Positions 34,463-43,611 of a stretch of DNA of 64,000 nt are shown here, one piece after another (the first letter of the stretch is position 1; the number at the start of each line of letters is the position of its first letter). The notes beneath the pieces are model-generated. The model saw nothing but the letters and a program-made list of their open reading frames with translations, searched no databases and had not been told where the DNA came from. The translations under genes and the position numbers were made by a program. The DNA comes from Streptomyces sp. NBC_01445 (lineage in GTDB: Bacteria > Actinomycetota > Actinomycetes > Streptomycetales > Streptomycetaceae), in assembly GCF_035918235.1 (NCBI RefSeq), contig NZ_CP109485.1, positions 558,001 through 622,000 of the forward strand. The letters run 5' to 3'.

Positions 34463-35404
34463 ATGATCATGAGGATCGGATTCATCGGGCTCGGCAACAT
34501 GGGCGGCCACATGGCCCGTCATCTCATCCAGGCGGGGCACCAGGTGACGGTGCACGACACCCGCCCCGAGGCCGCCGCCGAGCACGTGGCACTCGGTGCC
34601 GCGTGGGCGGAGACCGCCGCTCTGTGCGCGAGCGACGCCGAGGTCCTGGTGACGATGCTGCCCAACCCGCGCATCGTCGAGGACGTGCTGCTGCGCGGCG
34701 GGGTCGCCGAGGCGCTGCCCGCCGGGTCCCTGTGGATCGACATGTCGACGTCCACACCGGCCGCCGCCGACCGGGTCGCCGCCGAGGTGCTCGACGAGCG
34801 CGGTGTGCGCCGGCTCGACGCACCGGTGAGCGGTATGGCGCACGGCGCCAAGGCGGGGATGCTGCAGATCTTCGTCGGTGGCTCCGACGCCGACTTCGCG
34901 GCGGCGCTGCCCGTGCTCGAGGTGATGGGTGACCCCGACCGCATCCTCCACGTGGGTCCGCTGGGCGCCGGATACACGGTCAAACTCATGATCAACCTTC
35001 TCTGGTTCACCCACCTCACGGCCTCCGCCGAGGTCCTGGCCATGGGCGTGAAGGCGGGCGTCGGCCTGGACACCCTGCGCAACGCGCTCCTGGCCAGCCC
35101 GGCCGCCTCGAACTTCCTCGAGAACGACATCATGTCGATCCTTACCGACGGGGACTACGACGACTCGTTCGCCATGGCACTCGCCTGCAAGGACCTCGGG
35201 CTCGCCGTGGACCTGGGCCGCGACATCGGCGTCTCCACCGAACTGTCGGCCCTGGTCGAGCAGATCTACCGCCGCTCCAAGGCCCAGCACGGCGACCTGG
35301 CGGGCGAGATGAGCCCGGTCCGTCTTTACGAGTCCCTGGCGGGCCAGGAATTCCGGCTCCCGGCGACGCAGGCACGGGAGGCGGGCACGCCGGCGGCCGT
35401 GTGA
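34463..35404 (+). CDS. NAD(P)-dependent beta-hydroxyacid dehydrogenase (HIBADH/glyoxylate-succinic semialdehyde reductase family)
   Basis: 313 residues. The N-terminal Rossmann motif RIGFIGLGNMGGHMARHLI, DAPVSGMAHGAKAGMLQIFV as substrate-binding motif, and GPLGAGYTVKLMINLLWFTH with the catalytic Lys are those of the 3-hydroxyisobutyrate dehydrogenase superfamily. That family includes enzymes that interconvert 4-hydroxybutyrate and succinate semialdehyde or 2-hydroxy-3-oxopropionate and glycerate. Starts at 34463 or 34469 are both usable. Together with the SSADH-like ALDH controlled by the same dyad, a route hydroxyacid to semialdehyde to acid is likely. A strong hairpin terminator follows. 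Confidence 0.88.
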   Translation: MIMRIGFIGLGNMGGHMARHLIQAGHQVTVHDTRPEAAAEHVALGAAWAETAALCASDAEVLVTMLPNPRIVEDVLLRGGVAEALPAGSLWIDMSTSTPAAADRVAAEVLDERGVRRLDAPVSGMAHGAKAGMLQIFVGGSDADFAAALPVLEVMGDPDRILHVGPLGAGYTVKLMINLLWFTHLTASAEVLAMGVKAGVGLDTLRNALLASPAASNFLENDIMSILTDGDYDDSFAMALACKDLGLAVDLGRDIGVSTELSALVEQIYRRSKAQHGDLAGEMSPVRLYESLAGQEFRLPATQAREAGTPAAV

Positions 35405-35433
35405 CCGAGAGGGCCGGGTGGCATGAGGTACCG

Positions 35434-35469
35434 CCTGGGCCCGGTGCCCGTCGTGGCACGGGGCCCAGG
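35434..35469 (+). terminator. Strong hairpin terminator after the fae operon
   Basis: CCTGGGCCCGGTGCC, 6-nt loop, GGCACGGGGCCCAGG: 14 of 15 positions pair. It lies 30 bp after the dehydrogenase stop. No U tract follows, as is usual for Streptomyces hairpin terminators. Confidence 0.75.
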
Positions 35470-35700
35470 TGGTGGGCTCCCCCGCACCTCCCTGCCCGCC
35501 TCCGTTCGACTCTGCGCCCGCGCGGGCGCGGTCGGGAGGGGACAGCATGTCGGTGTCAGCCGTACGGGAATGAGTTCTTGCTGCTCGGCCTGGCAGGACA
35601 GATCGCCAACAGCACCGTCGACCATGACTCCGACGACGCCGACAACATCACCGATCACTCGGCCGGCGCCGTGGCGCCGGAGCACTTCTGACCAGACAGG

Positions 35701-36141
35701 TCATTCGGCAGGCACGTCCGGCCGGATGATCGTCACCGGGCACGGAGCGTGCTGCGCCACCTGCTGACTGACCGAACCGAGCAGCGCCCGTCGGAAACGG
35801 CCGTGGCCGCGGCCGCCCACGACCAGCATCTCGGCGCCCTGGGCGGAATCCACCAGCACGTCGGCCGCATTGCCACGCACGAGGCGTTCGTGCACCAGGG
35901 ATCCGCCGTTCTCGCCGAGGACGGCGCGGACCTCCGCGACCAGACCCTGCTCGGCCTGCCCCTCGTCGAAGTCGGCGTCCACCGCAGGGGCCGACCACGA
36001 CGCCATACCAGGTACCTCCCACGCCGACACCGCCTCCACCCTCCCGCCCACCAGGTGCGCGTACCGGACCGCCCAGCGCAGCGCGGCCTGCGAAGAGGGC
36101 GAACCGTCGATGCCCACTACGATCCTCGGCAGCCTGTCCAT
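35701..36141 (-). CDS. Universal stress protein (UspA family)
   Basis: 146 residues, single USP domain. It begins with RIVVGIDGSPSSQAALRWAV and has the ATP-binding pattern G-x2-G-x9-G-S/T in VVGGRGHGRFRRALLGSVS, followed by CPVTIIRP. ATG 36141 is preceded by AAAGG; the frame is open upstream but those residues are not USP-like. In actinomycetes such proteins are associated with dormancy, hypoxia or oxidative stress. It stands alone on the minus strand. Confidence 0.9.
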   Translation of the reverse strand: MDRLPRIVVGIDGSPSSQAALRWAVRYAHLVGGRVEAVSAWEVPGMASWSAPAVDADFDEGQAEQGLVAEVRAVLGENGGSLVHERLVRGNAADVLVDSAQGAEMLVVGGRGHGRFRRALLGSVSQQVAQHAPCPVTIIRPDVPAE

Positions 36142-36729
36142 CGCGTTCACCCTTTCGACTCCTTTACCTCCACAGTGTCCGAAACCCGTACACACCGCCA
36201 CGCGAGGCGGCCTGCAGTCAGCCACGGGCCGAATCCGCCGGGGAGCGGCCCGTCAGCCCCTTGCCCGCCCGCTCTACCCGACCTCGGCGGTGACCACCAC
36301 GGGCGTACGGTCCTCGGCCTGTGTGAGCAGGGCGCGCCTCCTGGACCCCACAGCGCGGACCCGGCGCGAAGCGAAGTCCTGCGAGCTCACATCGCCCATC
36401 GCGCCTGCGTGCCTCGAACACACCCTGCTCTCTCGATGGCGGGCTGCTCCCCATCAGTGGGTGCGACACAGTTGACGACGCCGACGACACCGAACGCCCG
36501 GATCGCGTCCAAGCGCGGATCGTCCGCCCGTACCCAAAGATCACGACGGGTGCGTACGGAGTCGAGTTCGTATCCGGTCAGCGCCGGTTAAGGGAACATC
36601 GACAGCTCGGCCGACGCTTGCTCGCACCACCTTCAGTTGTGCGGATTGTGCGATGTAGTGTCCGCCTCCTGGCCGGGCGTGCTGCAATGCTGACGAATTT
36701 CCGATGATGTACGGGAGTGGAGGTCGGGG
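36142..36729. other. 588-bp stretch with an unidentified coding remnant
   Basis: On the minus strand about 36445-36582 reads LTGYELDSVRTRRDLWVRAD then DPRLDAIRAFGVVGVVNCVA with coding-like composition, but a TAA closes the frame just ahead and there is no start. It looks like part of a lost gene; family not recognised. The last 60 bp contain the upstream region and ribosome site (GGAGG) of the SARP gene. Confidence 0.4.
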
Positions 36730-39693
36730 GTGGACGGGAGACCGCCTCAGCGGCTTCGCATCGAGGTGCTCGGGCCGTTACGGGCCTGGCGGGGCGAGAC
36801 ACCCCTGGACCTGGGGCCGGCCAAACGGCAGGCGGTGCTTGCCGCGTTGTTGCTCCACCACGGGGCCGTGGTGAGTCACGAGCGGCTGCTCGACGGAGTG
36901 TGGGGGGCCGATCCTCCCGCAACCGGTCACAAGGTGCTGGCCAGTCACGTCAATCCGCTGCGCAGAGCACTCGACGCCGCAGGCACCCGGCCCGCCGAGT
37001 CGGTGATCCTCAGCGGCAAGGGCTGGTACCGCTGCGCGGCCGACTCCATCCGTCTCGATGTGGCGGACCTGGCCGAACGGGGCGACGAGGCGCTGCGTAC
37101 GAAGGCATCGGGCGATCTGCCCAGCGCCGCGGACCAGCTGTCGGCAGCGCTCGCGCTGTTCCAGGGCGAGCCCTTGGCCAACCTGCCGGGACCGTTCGCG
37201 CAGGCCGAGCGGCAACGTCTGCTCGAGCGCCGGCGAACGCTGCGGCTGGCCCGGCTCGAATGTCTCGTTCTGCTCGGCCGGTTCGCCGATGCCCTGGACG
37301 ACCTGGCCTGCCTGCCCGAGTCCGATCGGTACGACGAGTCGCTGATGGCGTTGCGGATGCGTGCCCTGTACAGCTGCGAGCGCCAAGCGGAGGCCCTGAA
37401 CGCCTATGAGGACTTGCGTGTACGGCTGCGCGACGAGCTCGGCGTCGACCCCGGTGAGGAGCTCAGCCGGATCCACGACGCCGTGCTGCGACAGGACAAC
37501 GCCTTTCTCCTGGGTCCCGCGGCGGGCCCGGCCACGGCGCCGGACCGGTCGCGGCTCCGCCCCGCCGTCAATCAGCTGCCGGGCGACACCGGGCAGCTCG
37601 TCGGGCGTGAGGGCGAACTGGCTCTCCTGACGGTGTCCTGCGCGCCCGACTCGGTCTCCGTCATGGCGGTGGACGGTCCGGCAGGGGTCGGCAAGACCGC
37701 GCTCGTCGTGCGCGCGGCCCAGCACATCCGCGACCGCTACCCGGACGGCTGCCTGTTCGTGGACCTGCACGCGCACAGCACGGCGCGTCAGAAACTGTCG
37801 CCGCAGCGAGTGCTGAGGCGATTGCTGCGCTCCATCGGTGCTGACGACCGTGAGGTGCCGAACGACCTCGACGAACTCATGACTCACTGGCGCACGGCAA
37901 CCAGCTCCCTGCGGCTTCTTCTCGTGCTCGACGATGCTCTGGGCACGCGGCAGGTACGGCCGCTGCTTCCGGCCGGCCCGGGCAGCAGCGTGATCGTGGC
38001 CAGCCGGCAGCGACTGCCCGCACTGGATGCCGATCGGCGGGTCACCCTGGACACTCTGGGCCCCAACGACGCGACACGCCTGATCCGGCACATCGTCGGG
38101 CCGGAGCGCACCGACCAAGAGCCCGAGGCGACTGGGGAGTTGGTCCGGATGTGCGACGGGCTGCCGCTGGCACTGCGCATCGCCGGTACGCGACTGCAGA
38201 CCCGCCCGGCCTGGACCCTGGCGTACCTCGTGGAACGCATGACGGGCGACGCCCACCGTCTGGGCGAACTGAGCGCCGGGGACCGCAGCGTGGAGGCGGC
38301 CTTCCGCCTGTCCTACGAGCAGCTCTCGCCCACACAGCAGCAGGGATTTCGCACCCTGGGCCTGGCACCGACGGTCGAGTTCGACCTGCGGACTCCAGCG
38401 GCCATGCTGGGCTGGTCGCCCCAGGACGCCGAGCTGGTCCTGGAGAGTCTGGTGGACACGAGTCTTCTGCAGCAGCCGCGTCCGGGCCGCTACCGGATGC
38501 ACGACCTGGTGCGCGTCCACGCGCGGCGGCTGGCCGAAACCGCAGCCGCCGAAACCGGCGCCGCGCGCAGAGCCTCCCTCCGCCTCTACCTCGACGCCGG
38601 CCGGATCGCCAGCGCATGGGGGCCCGACGCTTTCCCCAATGGTCCGGAACCCGCTGGAGCTCCCTTCACGCACTGGAGGGACGCAACCCTCTGGCTGGAC
38701 TCGGCCGGCGCGGAGCTCGTGGACGTCGTCGGTCACGCCGCGGCGTTCGGCGAAGCCGACTACGCATGCTGGATCGCCGAGGCCCTGACCGGCCACTTTC
38801 TCAGCCGGCGCCGGTTTCACGAGTGCCAGAGCGCCCTCGAGATCGCGCTCACGCAAGCGGACCGGGCCACCGACCGGCGTATGGACCTCTCGCTGCGCAA
38901 CGCGCTCGGCCTCACCCTCATGCACCGGGCCCGTTTCCCGGAGGCGCTCACCTGCCTCAACCAGGCACTGGCACTCAGCCGTGAGCGCGAGGACGCCCGC
39001 GAGGAGGCCCGGGCCCTGGTCGGACTGGGGGCCATGGCCGGGCTGGGAACCGCCGGGCCGAGCACGGAGCGAGGCAGACAAGGAGCCTCCTGGCTCGCCT
39101 CGGGACTGGCACTGGCTCAGCAGTGTGACGATCACTGGCTCGCCGCGATGGCATCCTTCGCCCTCGGGCTCGTCCACCACGCCCAGGGGCACCATGAGGA
39201 AGCGCTGGCCTGCTTCCGCGCCGCGTTTGTCCCCAGCATGATCCTCGGCCACCCTCGCGCGATCAACAGGGCCCTCACGTCCACCCTCGACCTCTACCTC
39301 TACCTCTACCTCTACCGCCCCGGGACCCGGACCCTGCTCCGTCAGGTGGCCGGCCTCATTCAGGAAACCGGCGACGTCCCTCTGCACACGCTCACCCTGA
39401 CCAGGCTGGGTACAGCAGAGCACAGCGCAGGAAACCTGGGCGCCGCCGCGGCCGCCTACCAACACGCTCTCGCGCAGCACCGGACTCTGGCACCACGAGA
39501 CGATCCCGATCACGGCCGCAATGAGATGGACATCCGCTGCCGGCTGGGCGGCTCCTACTACGCGGCGGGCCGGATCACGGATGCGAGAGAGCAGTTCCGC
39601 ACTGCACTCGCCATTCCCGGCGCGGCCAGGTATCCAAGAGAGCACGCGCAGGCGGTCGAAGGGCTCAGCCGCTGCGAAGCTCTCGAGCAGTGA
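36730..39693 (+). CDS. AfsR/SARP-type regulator: BTAD, NB-ARC ATPase and TPR domains
   Basis: 987 residues. The N-terminal OmpR-like winged helix (LRIEVLGPLRAWRGETPLDL, KRQAVLAALLLHHGAVVSHE) and BTAD helical domain (ADSIRLDVADLAERGDEALR through DELGVDPGEELSRIHDAVL) form the SARP module. A STAND ATPase follows, with Walker A GPAGVGKTAL near residue 318, Walker B LRLLLVLDDAL near 396 and GLPLALRIAG further on. The C-terminal third is TPR-like. GTG 36730 follows GGAGG. Such regulators activate antibiotic or stress gene clusters. The convergent neighbour is a carotenoid oxygenase. A fourfold CTCTAC repeat gives DLYLYLYLY in the TPR part. Confidence 0.92.
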   Translation: MDGRPPQRLRIEVLGPLRAWRGETPLDLGPAKRQAVLAALLLHHGAVVSHERLLDGVWGADPPATGHKVLASHVNPLRRALDAAGTRPAESVILSGKGWYRCAADSIRLDVADLAERGDEALRTKASGDLPSAADQLSAALALFQGEPLANLPGPFAQAERQRLLERRRTLRLARLECLVLLGRFADALDDLACLPESDRYDESLMALRMRALYSCERQAEALNAYEDLRVRLRDELGVDPGEELSRIHDAVLRQDNAFLLGPAAGPATAPDRSRLRPAVNQLPGDTGQLVGREGELALLTVSCAPDSVSVMAVDGPAGVGKTALVVRAAQHIRDRYPDGCLFVDLHAHSTARQKLSPQRVLRRLLRSIGADDREVPNDLDELMTHWRTATSSLRLLLVLDDALGTRQVRPLLPAGPGSSVIVASRQRLPALDADRRVTLDTLGPNDATRLIRHIVGPERTDQEPEATGELVRMCDGLPLALRIAGTRLQTRPAWTLAYLVERMTGDAHRLGELSAGDRSVEAAFRLSYEQLSPTQQQGFRTLGLAPTVEFDLRTPAAMLGWSPQDAELVLESLVDTSLLQQPRPGRYRMHDLVRVHARRLAETAAAETGAARRASLRLYLDAGRIASAWGPDAFPNGPEPAGAPFTHWRDATLWLDSAGAELVDVVGHAAAFGEADYACWIAEALTGHFLSRRRFHECQSALEIALTQADRATDRRMDLSLRNALGLTLMHRARFPEALTCLNQALALSREREDAREEARALVGLGAMAGLGTAGPSTERGRQGASWLASGLALAQQCDDHWLAAMASFALGLVHHAQGHHEEALACFRAAFVPSMILGHPRAINRALTSTLDLYLYLYLYRPGTRTLLRQVAGLIQETGDVPLHTLTLTRLGTAEHSAGNLGAAAAAYQHALAQHRTLAPRDDPDHGRNEMDIRCRLGGSYYAAGRITDAREQFRTALAIPGAARYPREHAQAVEGLSRCEALEQ
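39292..39315 (+). repeat. Hexanucleotide repeat CTCTAC x4 inside the SARP gene
   Basis: Four exact CTCTAC units encode Leu-Tyr pairs (LYLYLYLY) at about residues 855-862. The unit is 6 bp, so slippage changes protein length by two residues without shifting frame. Confidence 0.9.
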
Positions 39694-39712
39694 CACGCTG
39701 AGGGTTCCGGCC

Positions 39713-41221
39713 TCACGCGTCCGGGACCCAGCTCCCGTGGAAGCCGAGCGGCACCCGTCCCGGCAGGTGGATGTGGGCCAAGGGGCGGGCGGTGAAGTCC
39801 TGGGCGGAGAGGATCACCAGGTCGCTGGCTCCGCGGTCGGGGTTGTGCACGTAGGACAGGAGGTAGCCGTCGTCCTCGTCCCGTGCCCCGCGGCGGGGTA
39901 CGAACACCGGCTCTCCGGCCGCCGCGCCGTGCGGGAAGCGGTGTACCTGCCGGCTGCCTCGCAGCATGTCGTGCTTGACCAGGCAGTTGGTGAACTTGTC
40001 GTCCGGCGGCACCCCGTCGACCGTTTCGTAGGCGCGCCACATCTCCGCGGCGCTCGCCGTGTACGCGAAGCGGTGCCGCCGCGACACCAGGGACTCGTTG
40101 ACGCGCGGGAACTCCTGCGGCAGGTCGACGAGCCGGTTACTGGTCACGCGTCCGGCACGCAGGTCGATCGTCCAGCGGTCGAGCGCCGGTGCACCGATCG
40201 CTGAGGGCCCGCCATTGCCCCGGCCCGCGGCGTAGAACGGCGCGGGCATGGTGGTGAGTTCCATGACGATGGTGTCGCCCTGGTCGTACGCGTTGAGCGT
40301 GTGCGAGTAGTACACCGGATCGATCTCGAACCAGCGGGTGGCGCCACCGGTCCGCGGCATCACGCCCACCCGCATCGGGTGCCTCGGGTTCCACACGTAG
40401 GGCACGAGTGCGCCCGCCTCGGCGGCTGCCATGTCGAAGGTGATCGGCACGTCGACGATCACCACGTACTTCCCGGTCAGGGCGAAGTCGTGCATCATCG
40501 GCGCGTCCGCGACCGGGATCCTGGTGGTCCGTGCCACCCGGCCGGTCCCGTCGATCACGAGGTGCCGCACGTGGTCCCAGGTCGGGTAGTACGTCACCGC
40601 GTGCAGTTCGTCCGCCGCCGCGTCGTACTTGGTGTGCGCGGTGAACGCACCCTCCAGCGTGGAGCGGAAGTCGTAGGGCCGCACCGTGTTGAGCTCGCCG
40701 TCCAGTTCGTACGGCAGCGGGCCGCTCTCCTGGAGGGCCAGGATGCGCCCCTTGTACGGGATGACGTGGGTGTTGCAGGCGAAGTCGTCCGGCGGCATCT
40801 CGCCCGGGTACGGTTCGCCCAGCTTCCGTGCCACCTGCGAGGAACGCACCCAGCGGTTGCGGTACCACTCGGCGCGCCCGCCGCGCAGCCGCACCCCGTG
40901 CACCATGCCGTCCCCGAGCATCCAGTGGTGGGCCCGGGGGTCCTCAACTCCCAATGCGTTGGGGCCGGTTCGCAGATAGCGGCCGTCCAGATCGCGCGGT
41001 ACCCGGCCGGTCACCTCGAGGCCGAACGCGGTGAGTTCCTCGGTGACCGGCGCGAACGCGCCCTCCAGGAACGGAGTTGACCCACCTCCCCCGGCCACCG
41101 TGCCGCGGGTGGCGGCCTGCGCCTCGGTGGAGTAGCGGCCGGGGCCGTAGCCTCCGACAACGCTGCCGGCTGCCGCGACTGCCGCTCCCTGGAGGATCCT
41201 TCGGCGTGTGTGACTGCTCAT
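39713..41221 (-). CDS. Carotenoid cleavage oxygenase family protein, Tat-exported
   Basis: 502 residues. The N-terminus MSSHTRRRILQGAAVAAAGS is a twin-arginine signal. The mature part is a seven-bladed propeller: GRYLRTGPNALGVEDPRAHH WMLGDGMVHG near the start, FTAHTKYDAAADELHAVTYY, ADAPMMHDFALTGKYVVIVD, and YYSHTLNAYDQGDTIVMELT. It closes with PLGFHGSWVPD. The four conserved His (HTK, MHDF, SHTLNA, GFHGSW) that bind the catalytic iron are all present. Related enzymes cleave carotenoids, stilbenes or lignin-derived compounds; a secreted form suggests an external aromatic or apocarotenoid substrate. Convergent with the SARP regulator. Confidence 0.92.
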   Translation of the reverse strand: MSSHTRRRILQGAAVAAAGSVVGGYGPGRYSTEAQAATRGTVAGGGGSTPFLEGAFAPVTEELTAFGLEVTGRVPRDLDGRYLRTGPNALGVEDPRAHHWMLGDGMVHGVRLRGGRAEWYRNRWVRSSQVARKLGEPYPGEMPPDDFACNTHVIPYKGRILALQESGPLPYELDGELNTVRPYDFRSTLEGAFTAHTKYDAAADELHAVTYYPTWDHVRHLVIDGTGRVARTTRIPVADAPMMHDFALTGKYVVIVDVPITFDMAAAEAGALVPYVWNPRHPMRVGVMPRTGGATRWFEIDPVYYSHTLNAYDQGDTIVMELTTMPAPFYAAGRGNGGPSAIGAPALDRWTIDLRAGRVTSNRLVDLPQEFPRVNESLVSRRHRFAYTASAAEMWRAYETVDGVPPDDKFTNCLVKHDMLRGSRQVHRFPHGAAAGEPVFVPRRGARDEDDGYLLSYVHNPDRGASDLVILSAQDFTARPLAHIHLPGRVPLGFHGSWVPDA

Positions 41222-41315
41222 CGCTCTTCCCCGTCCTTGGCCGGTGCCCGGCGGGTCCTCGCCGGTGCTGGGAAAAGCCTGCCGCGCGGCCGACGCCGAG
41301 TCAGTCGGCCTGAGG

Positions 41316-41353
41316 CCCGGGTGGGGGTGGTGCCGGCAACACCCCCACCCGGG
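41316..41353 (-). terminator. Hairpin terminator with perfect 14-bp arms
   Basis: CCCGGGTGGGGGTG, 10-nt loop, CACCCCCACCCGGG, 3 bp downstream of the membrane protein stop. It should end transcription from the 42484 gene before the carotenoid oxygenase gene. Confidence 0.85.
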
Positions 41354-41356
41354 TCG

Positions 41357-42484
41357 CTAACCGGGAACAGCCGCCGTGTCACGTCTCCCCGCCAGCCGCA
41401 GTGTCGCAACGGCCGCAAGCCCCGCCACGACGCCGAAGGTGAGCGCGGCCGGGACACCGTTGCCCAGCGTCGAGAACACGTGAACAGGCCCGTACACGGT
41501 GGCCGTGTCGTCGATCGCCATGTGCAGCACTTGGCTCGCCGTCAGTCCCAGTACGGTTGCGCAGACCGCGCCCACCGCCATCGCCGGCACCGTGGTGCGT
41601 GTGAGCAGGCCGGGCAGCAGACGCAGCGCCCACCACACCACGGCCAGCAGGATCACGTCGACGGCGCGGTACAGCAGCCAGTCCCCGAGCCCAGTGCTCC
41701 CGGGGCCCGTCCAGCCGCCGAGCAGCAGCCACTGGCGCAGCAGGTCGCCGGGCTCGGACAGCATTCCTCCGCTGCCGAACGAGGTCTGGATCCAGGCCGC
41801 CACCGATTGGTACGAGAGGACCACCAGCGACAACGCGACCACCGCCGTCCCCACGCTCGCGGCCAGGCGGGCAGGGCGCGGCGGCACACTCTGCCGGGGC
41901 AGCGGCTCCTCACCCTTGACGGTGACACGCGCCACGAGCACCGTGACTACGGCGGTCAACAGTCCTGCGAACACCGTGACCGGGCCGCTCGACGCGACCG
42001 CACTCGCCAGCGCTGGCAGGACACGGTAGCTGCCGTGCCCCCTGGATGCGATCAGCCACGGCGCGGAGACTGTGACGGCCAGTGTTCCGGCCACCGGGGC
42101 CCAGGCCCACAACGCGAGCAGGGTGGCCGGCGTACGGCCCTGCGTCGGCGGGATCCTGCGGACCAGGAGCAGCGCGCCGGCCAGGAAGAACACGAAGACC
42201 GCCACGAATCTGATCTGCATCGCCGTGCTGTACAGATCGGCGTACTGGGTGCTTCCGCCCGCCGCTGTGCTTGCGCCCACAGGCCCGCCCGACATCAGGT
42301 CCACCGGGGAGTTGTACGACCACGGTGCGAGCCATCGCACGAGTTCGCTCACGGACTGTGGGTCGAACACGCTCGTGGTGCCGCGCAGTTGCAGCGCCTG
42401 CGTGCTCGCCCCCGCCCACCACAGCAACAGCGTGATCAGCAAGCCTCCGACCAGTGCCGGTATCACCGCGCGCCGGTATGTCAT
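41357..42484 (-). CDS. Polytopic membrane protein of unknown function
   Basis: 375 residues with about eight hydrophobic segments: ALVGGLLITLLLWWAGAS near the N-terminus, FVAVFVFFLAGALLLV, ATLLALWAWAPVAGTLAVTV, VTVFAGLLTAVVTVLVARV, LAASVGTAVVALSLVVLSYQ, AVDVILLAVVWWALRLLPGL, VPAMAVGAVCATVLGLTAS and ALTFGVVAGLAAVATLRLAG. The first loop (residues 25-85) is extracytoplasmic in a simple topology. No family motif recognised. A strong terminator follows at once, so it is probably monocistronic. Confidence 0.8.
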   Translation of the reverse strand: MTYRRAVIPALVGGLLITLLLWWAGASTQALQLRGTTSVFDPQSVSELVRWLAPWSYNSPVDLMSGGPVGASTAAGGSTQYADLYSTAMQIRFVAVFVFFLAGALLLVRRIPPTQGRTPATLLALWAWAPVAGTLAVTVSAPWLIASRGHGSYRVLPALASAVASSGPVTVFAGLLTAVVTVLVARVTVKGEEPLPRQSVPPRPARLAASVGTAVVALSLVVLSYQSVAAWIQTSFGSGGMLSEPGDLLRQWLLLGGWTGPGSTGLGDWLLYRAVDVILLAVVWWALRLLPGLLTRTTVPAMAVGAVCATVLGLTASQVLHMAIDDTATVYGPVHVFSTLGNGVPAALTFGVVAGLAAVATLRLAGRRDTAAVPG

Positions 42485-42893
42485 GTGTCGTCCCCCACCT
42501 TGGCCCTGCAGCTGTATGTGCTGCGATCAGCGGAAGAATAGGGGGTGGTGATCGCGTGCGGCATGCGTCCCCCCGACGTACCGCTGCGGCCGGCGCCGTG
42601 ACACCCCGGCGTCAGCGGTTCCGGCGCGGGATGACCATGGGGGTGCCCGTGCGGGGATGGGGCAGTACCTCCACGGGCTGGCGGTATACGTCGCCGAGGA
42701 GCTGCTCGCCGAGTCACGATCACAAGCGCAGGTCAGCCACCTACCCACCATGAAACCAACCTGCGCGAGACGTCGATGCCCGCGTGCGCACGGGCGCGAA
42801 GTGGGAACTTGCGTACTCGCGCGTTACGGTGGACGACCTGATCGTTTGAGAAGTGACACGACGGTGCGCCGTCGTCGGGGGAAGTGAGCAGCC
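42485..42893. other. 409-bp stretch without a convincing gene
   Basis: Upstream regions of the divergent membrane protein and 175-aa protein genes. A plus frame from 42657 (MGQYLHGLAVYVAEELLAES) looks coding for about 25 residues but then becomes Arg-rich and lacks a ribosome site. Nothing else is seen. Confidence 0.35.
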
Positions 42894-43421
42894 ATGGCCA
42901 TGGTGGGGCTTTTCTGGATCGCCGAGGGCGATGTGTATGTGGGCGCGAAGCCGGCCGGTCTGGCTACTGGGGTACGCCTGACACCCGAGGGCGTGGTGGG
43001 CCTCGGCGACGGCCAGTCGGCCCTCTACCTGTGGGAGGACGTGACCGCCCTGACGGTGGCGGACGTCCCCGTGAAGTCCCTGATGCGGCAGGTCGGCGTG
43101 GTCAAGGACCTGGCTCTGGCCGCGGTGACGGAGCTGGCGCTGCCTGTGAGCTCGGGCCGGATCGACGAGGCCCCGCCGCTGAGGGCCGTGCGCGTTGAAT
43201 CGTCCGACGGCGACCACGAGTTGGCGGCCTACGTCGCCGCGGCCGTCGGCTACCCCCAGACCGAGGTCGATCTCTCCCGCGCCCTCCTGTCCCGCCTCAC
43301 GCAGGGCGCCGCGACGATGGAGACCACGCTGACGGCGATGTCGGCCTGGGGCCGCGCCTGGGAGGGCGGGTCGCCTCGGAGCTCGCAGCGGGAGCAGCTG
43401 TTGCGGGAGTGGGCGGCCTAG
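42894..43421 (+). CDS. Conserved hypothetical protein
   Basis: 175 residues, MAMVGLFWIAEGDVYVGAKP at the start. A beta-rich N-terminal part (residues 1-55, with VRLTPEGVVGLGDGQSALYL and WEDVTALTVADVP) resembles a PH-like fold in which a small protein scores a value and compares it. The C-terminal part is helical. Two alternative ATGs (42894 and 42900). No membrane segment. Similar proteins occur singly in Streptomyces; role unknown. Confidence 0.75.
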   Translation: MAMVGLFWIAEGDVYVGAKPAGLATGVRLTPEGVVGLGDGQSALYLWEDVTALTVADVPVKSLMRQVGVVKDLALAAVTELALPVSSGRIDEAPPLRAVRVESSDGDHELAAYVAAAVGYPQTEVDLSRALLSRLTQGAATMETTLTAMSAWGRAWEGGSPRSSQREQLLREWAA

Positions 43422-43546
43422 CGTCTCCGCCACGATCGGGGCCGGATGACGGCTGGGCTGCGGCTGCGGCCCCGGTTGTGGCGCCGGACTCGGCCGTGAC
43501 GGCCGCTCAGATCACTGGCAGGCGACGGCGGTCAGGGCCGGCCCCG

Positions 43547-43602
43547 TCAGCACTCGATGACGACGAACCCGCCACCGACCGAGTAGTACGTCTTCTCCAA
43601 AG
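43547..43602 (-). pseudogene. L-serine dehydratase fragment
   Basis: Eighteen codons read LEKTYYSVGGGFVVIEC and stop. The segment K-T-Y-Y-S-x-G-G-G-F-V/I is highly typical of the N-terminal domain of bacterial SdaA-type L-serine ammonia-lyases. Nothing else of the gene is present, so this is a tiny remnant. Evidence is a single but distinctive motif. Confidence 0.5.
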
Positions 43603-43611
43603 CGGAAGACG

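Noticed and set aside
39292..39315. Phase-variable ON/OFF switch by CTCTAC slippage
   Set aside because: The unit is 6 bp, so any change keeps the frame; only length tuning is possible.
36778..39696. 972-codon minus-strand frame opposite the SARP gene
   Set aside because: It is the antisense of a well-supported regulator; composition and lack of any motif show it is a product of high-GC codon bias.
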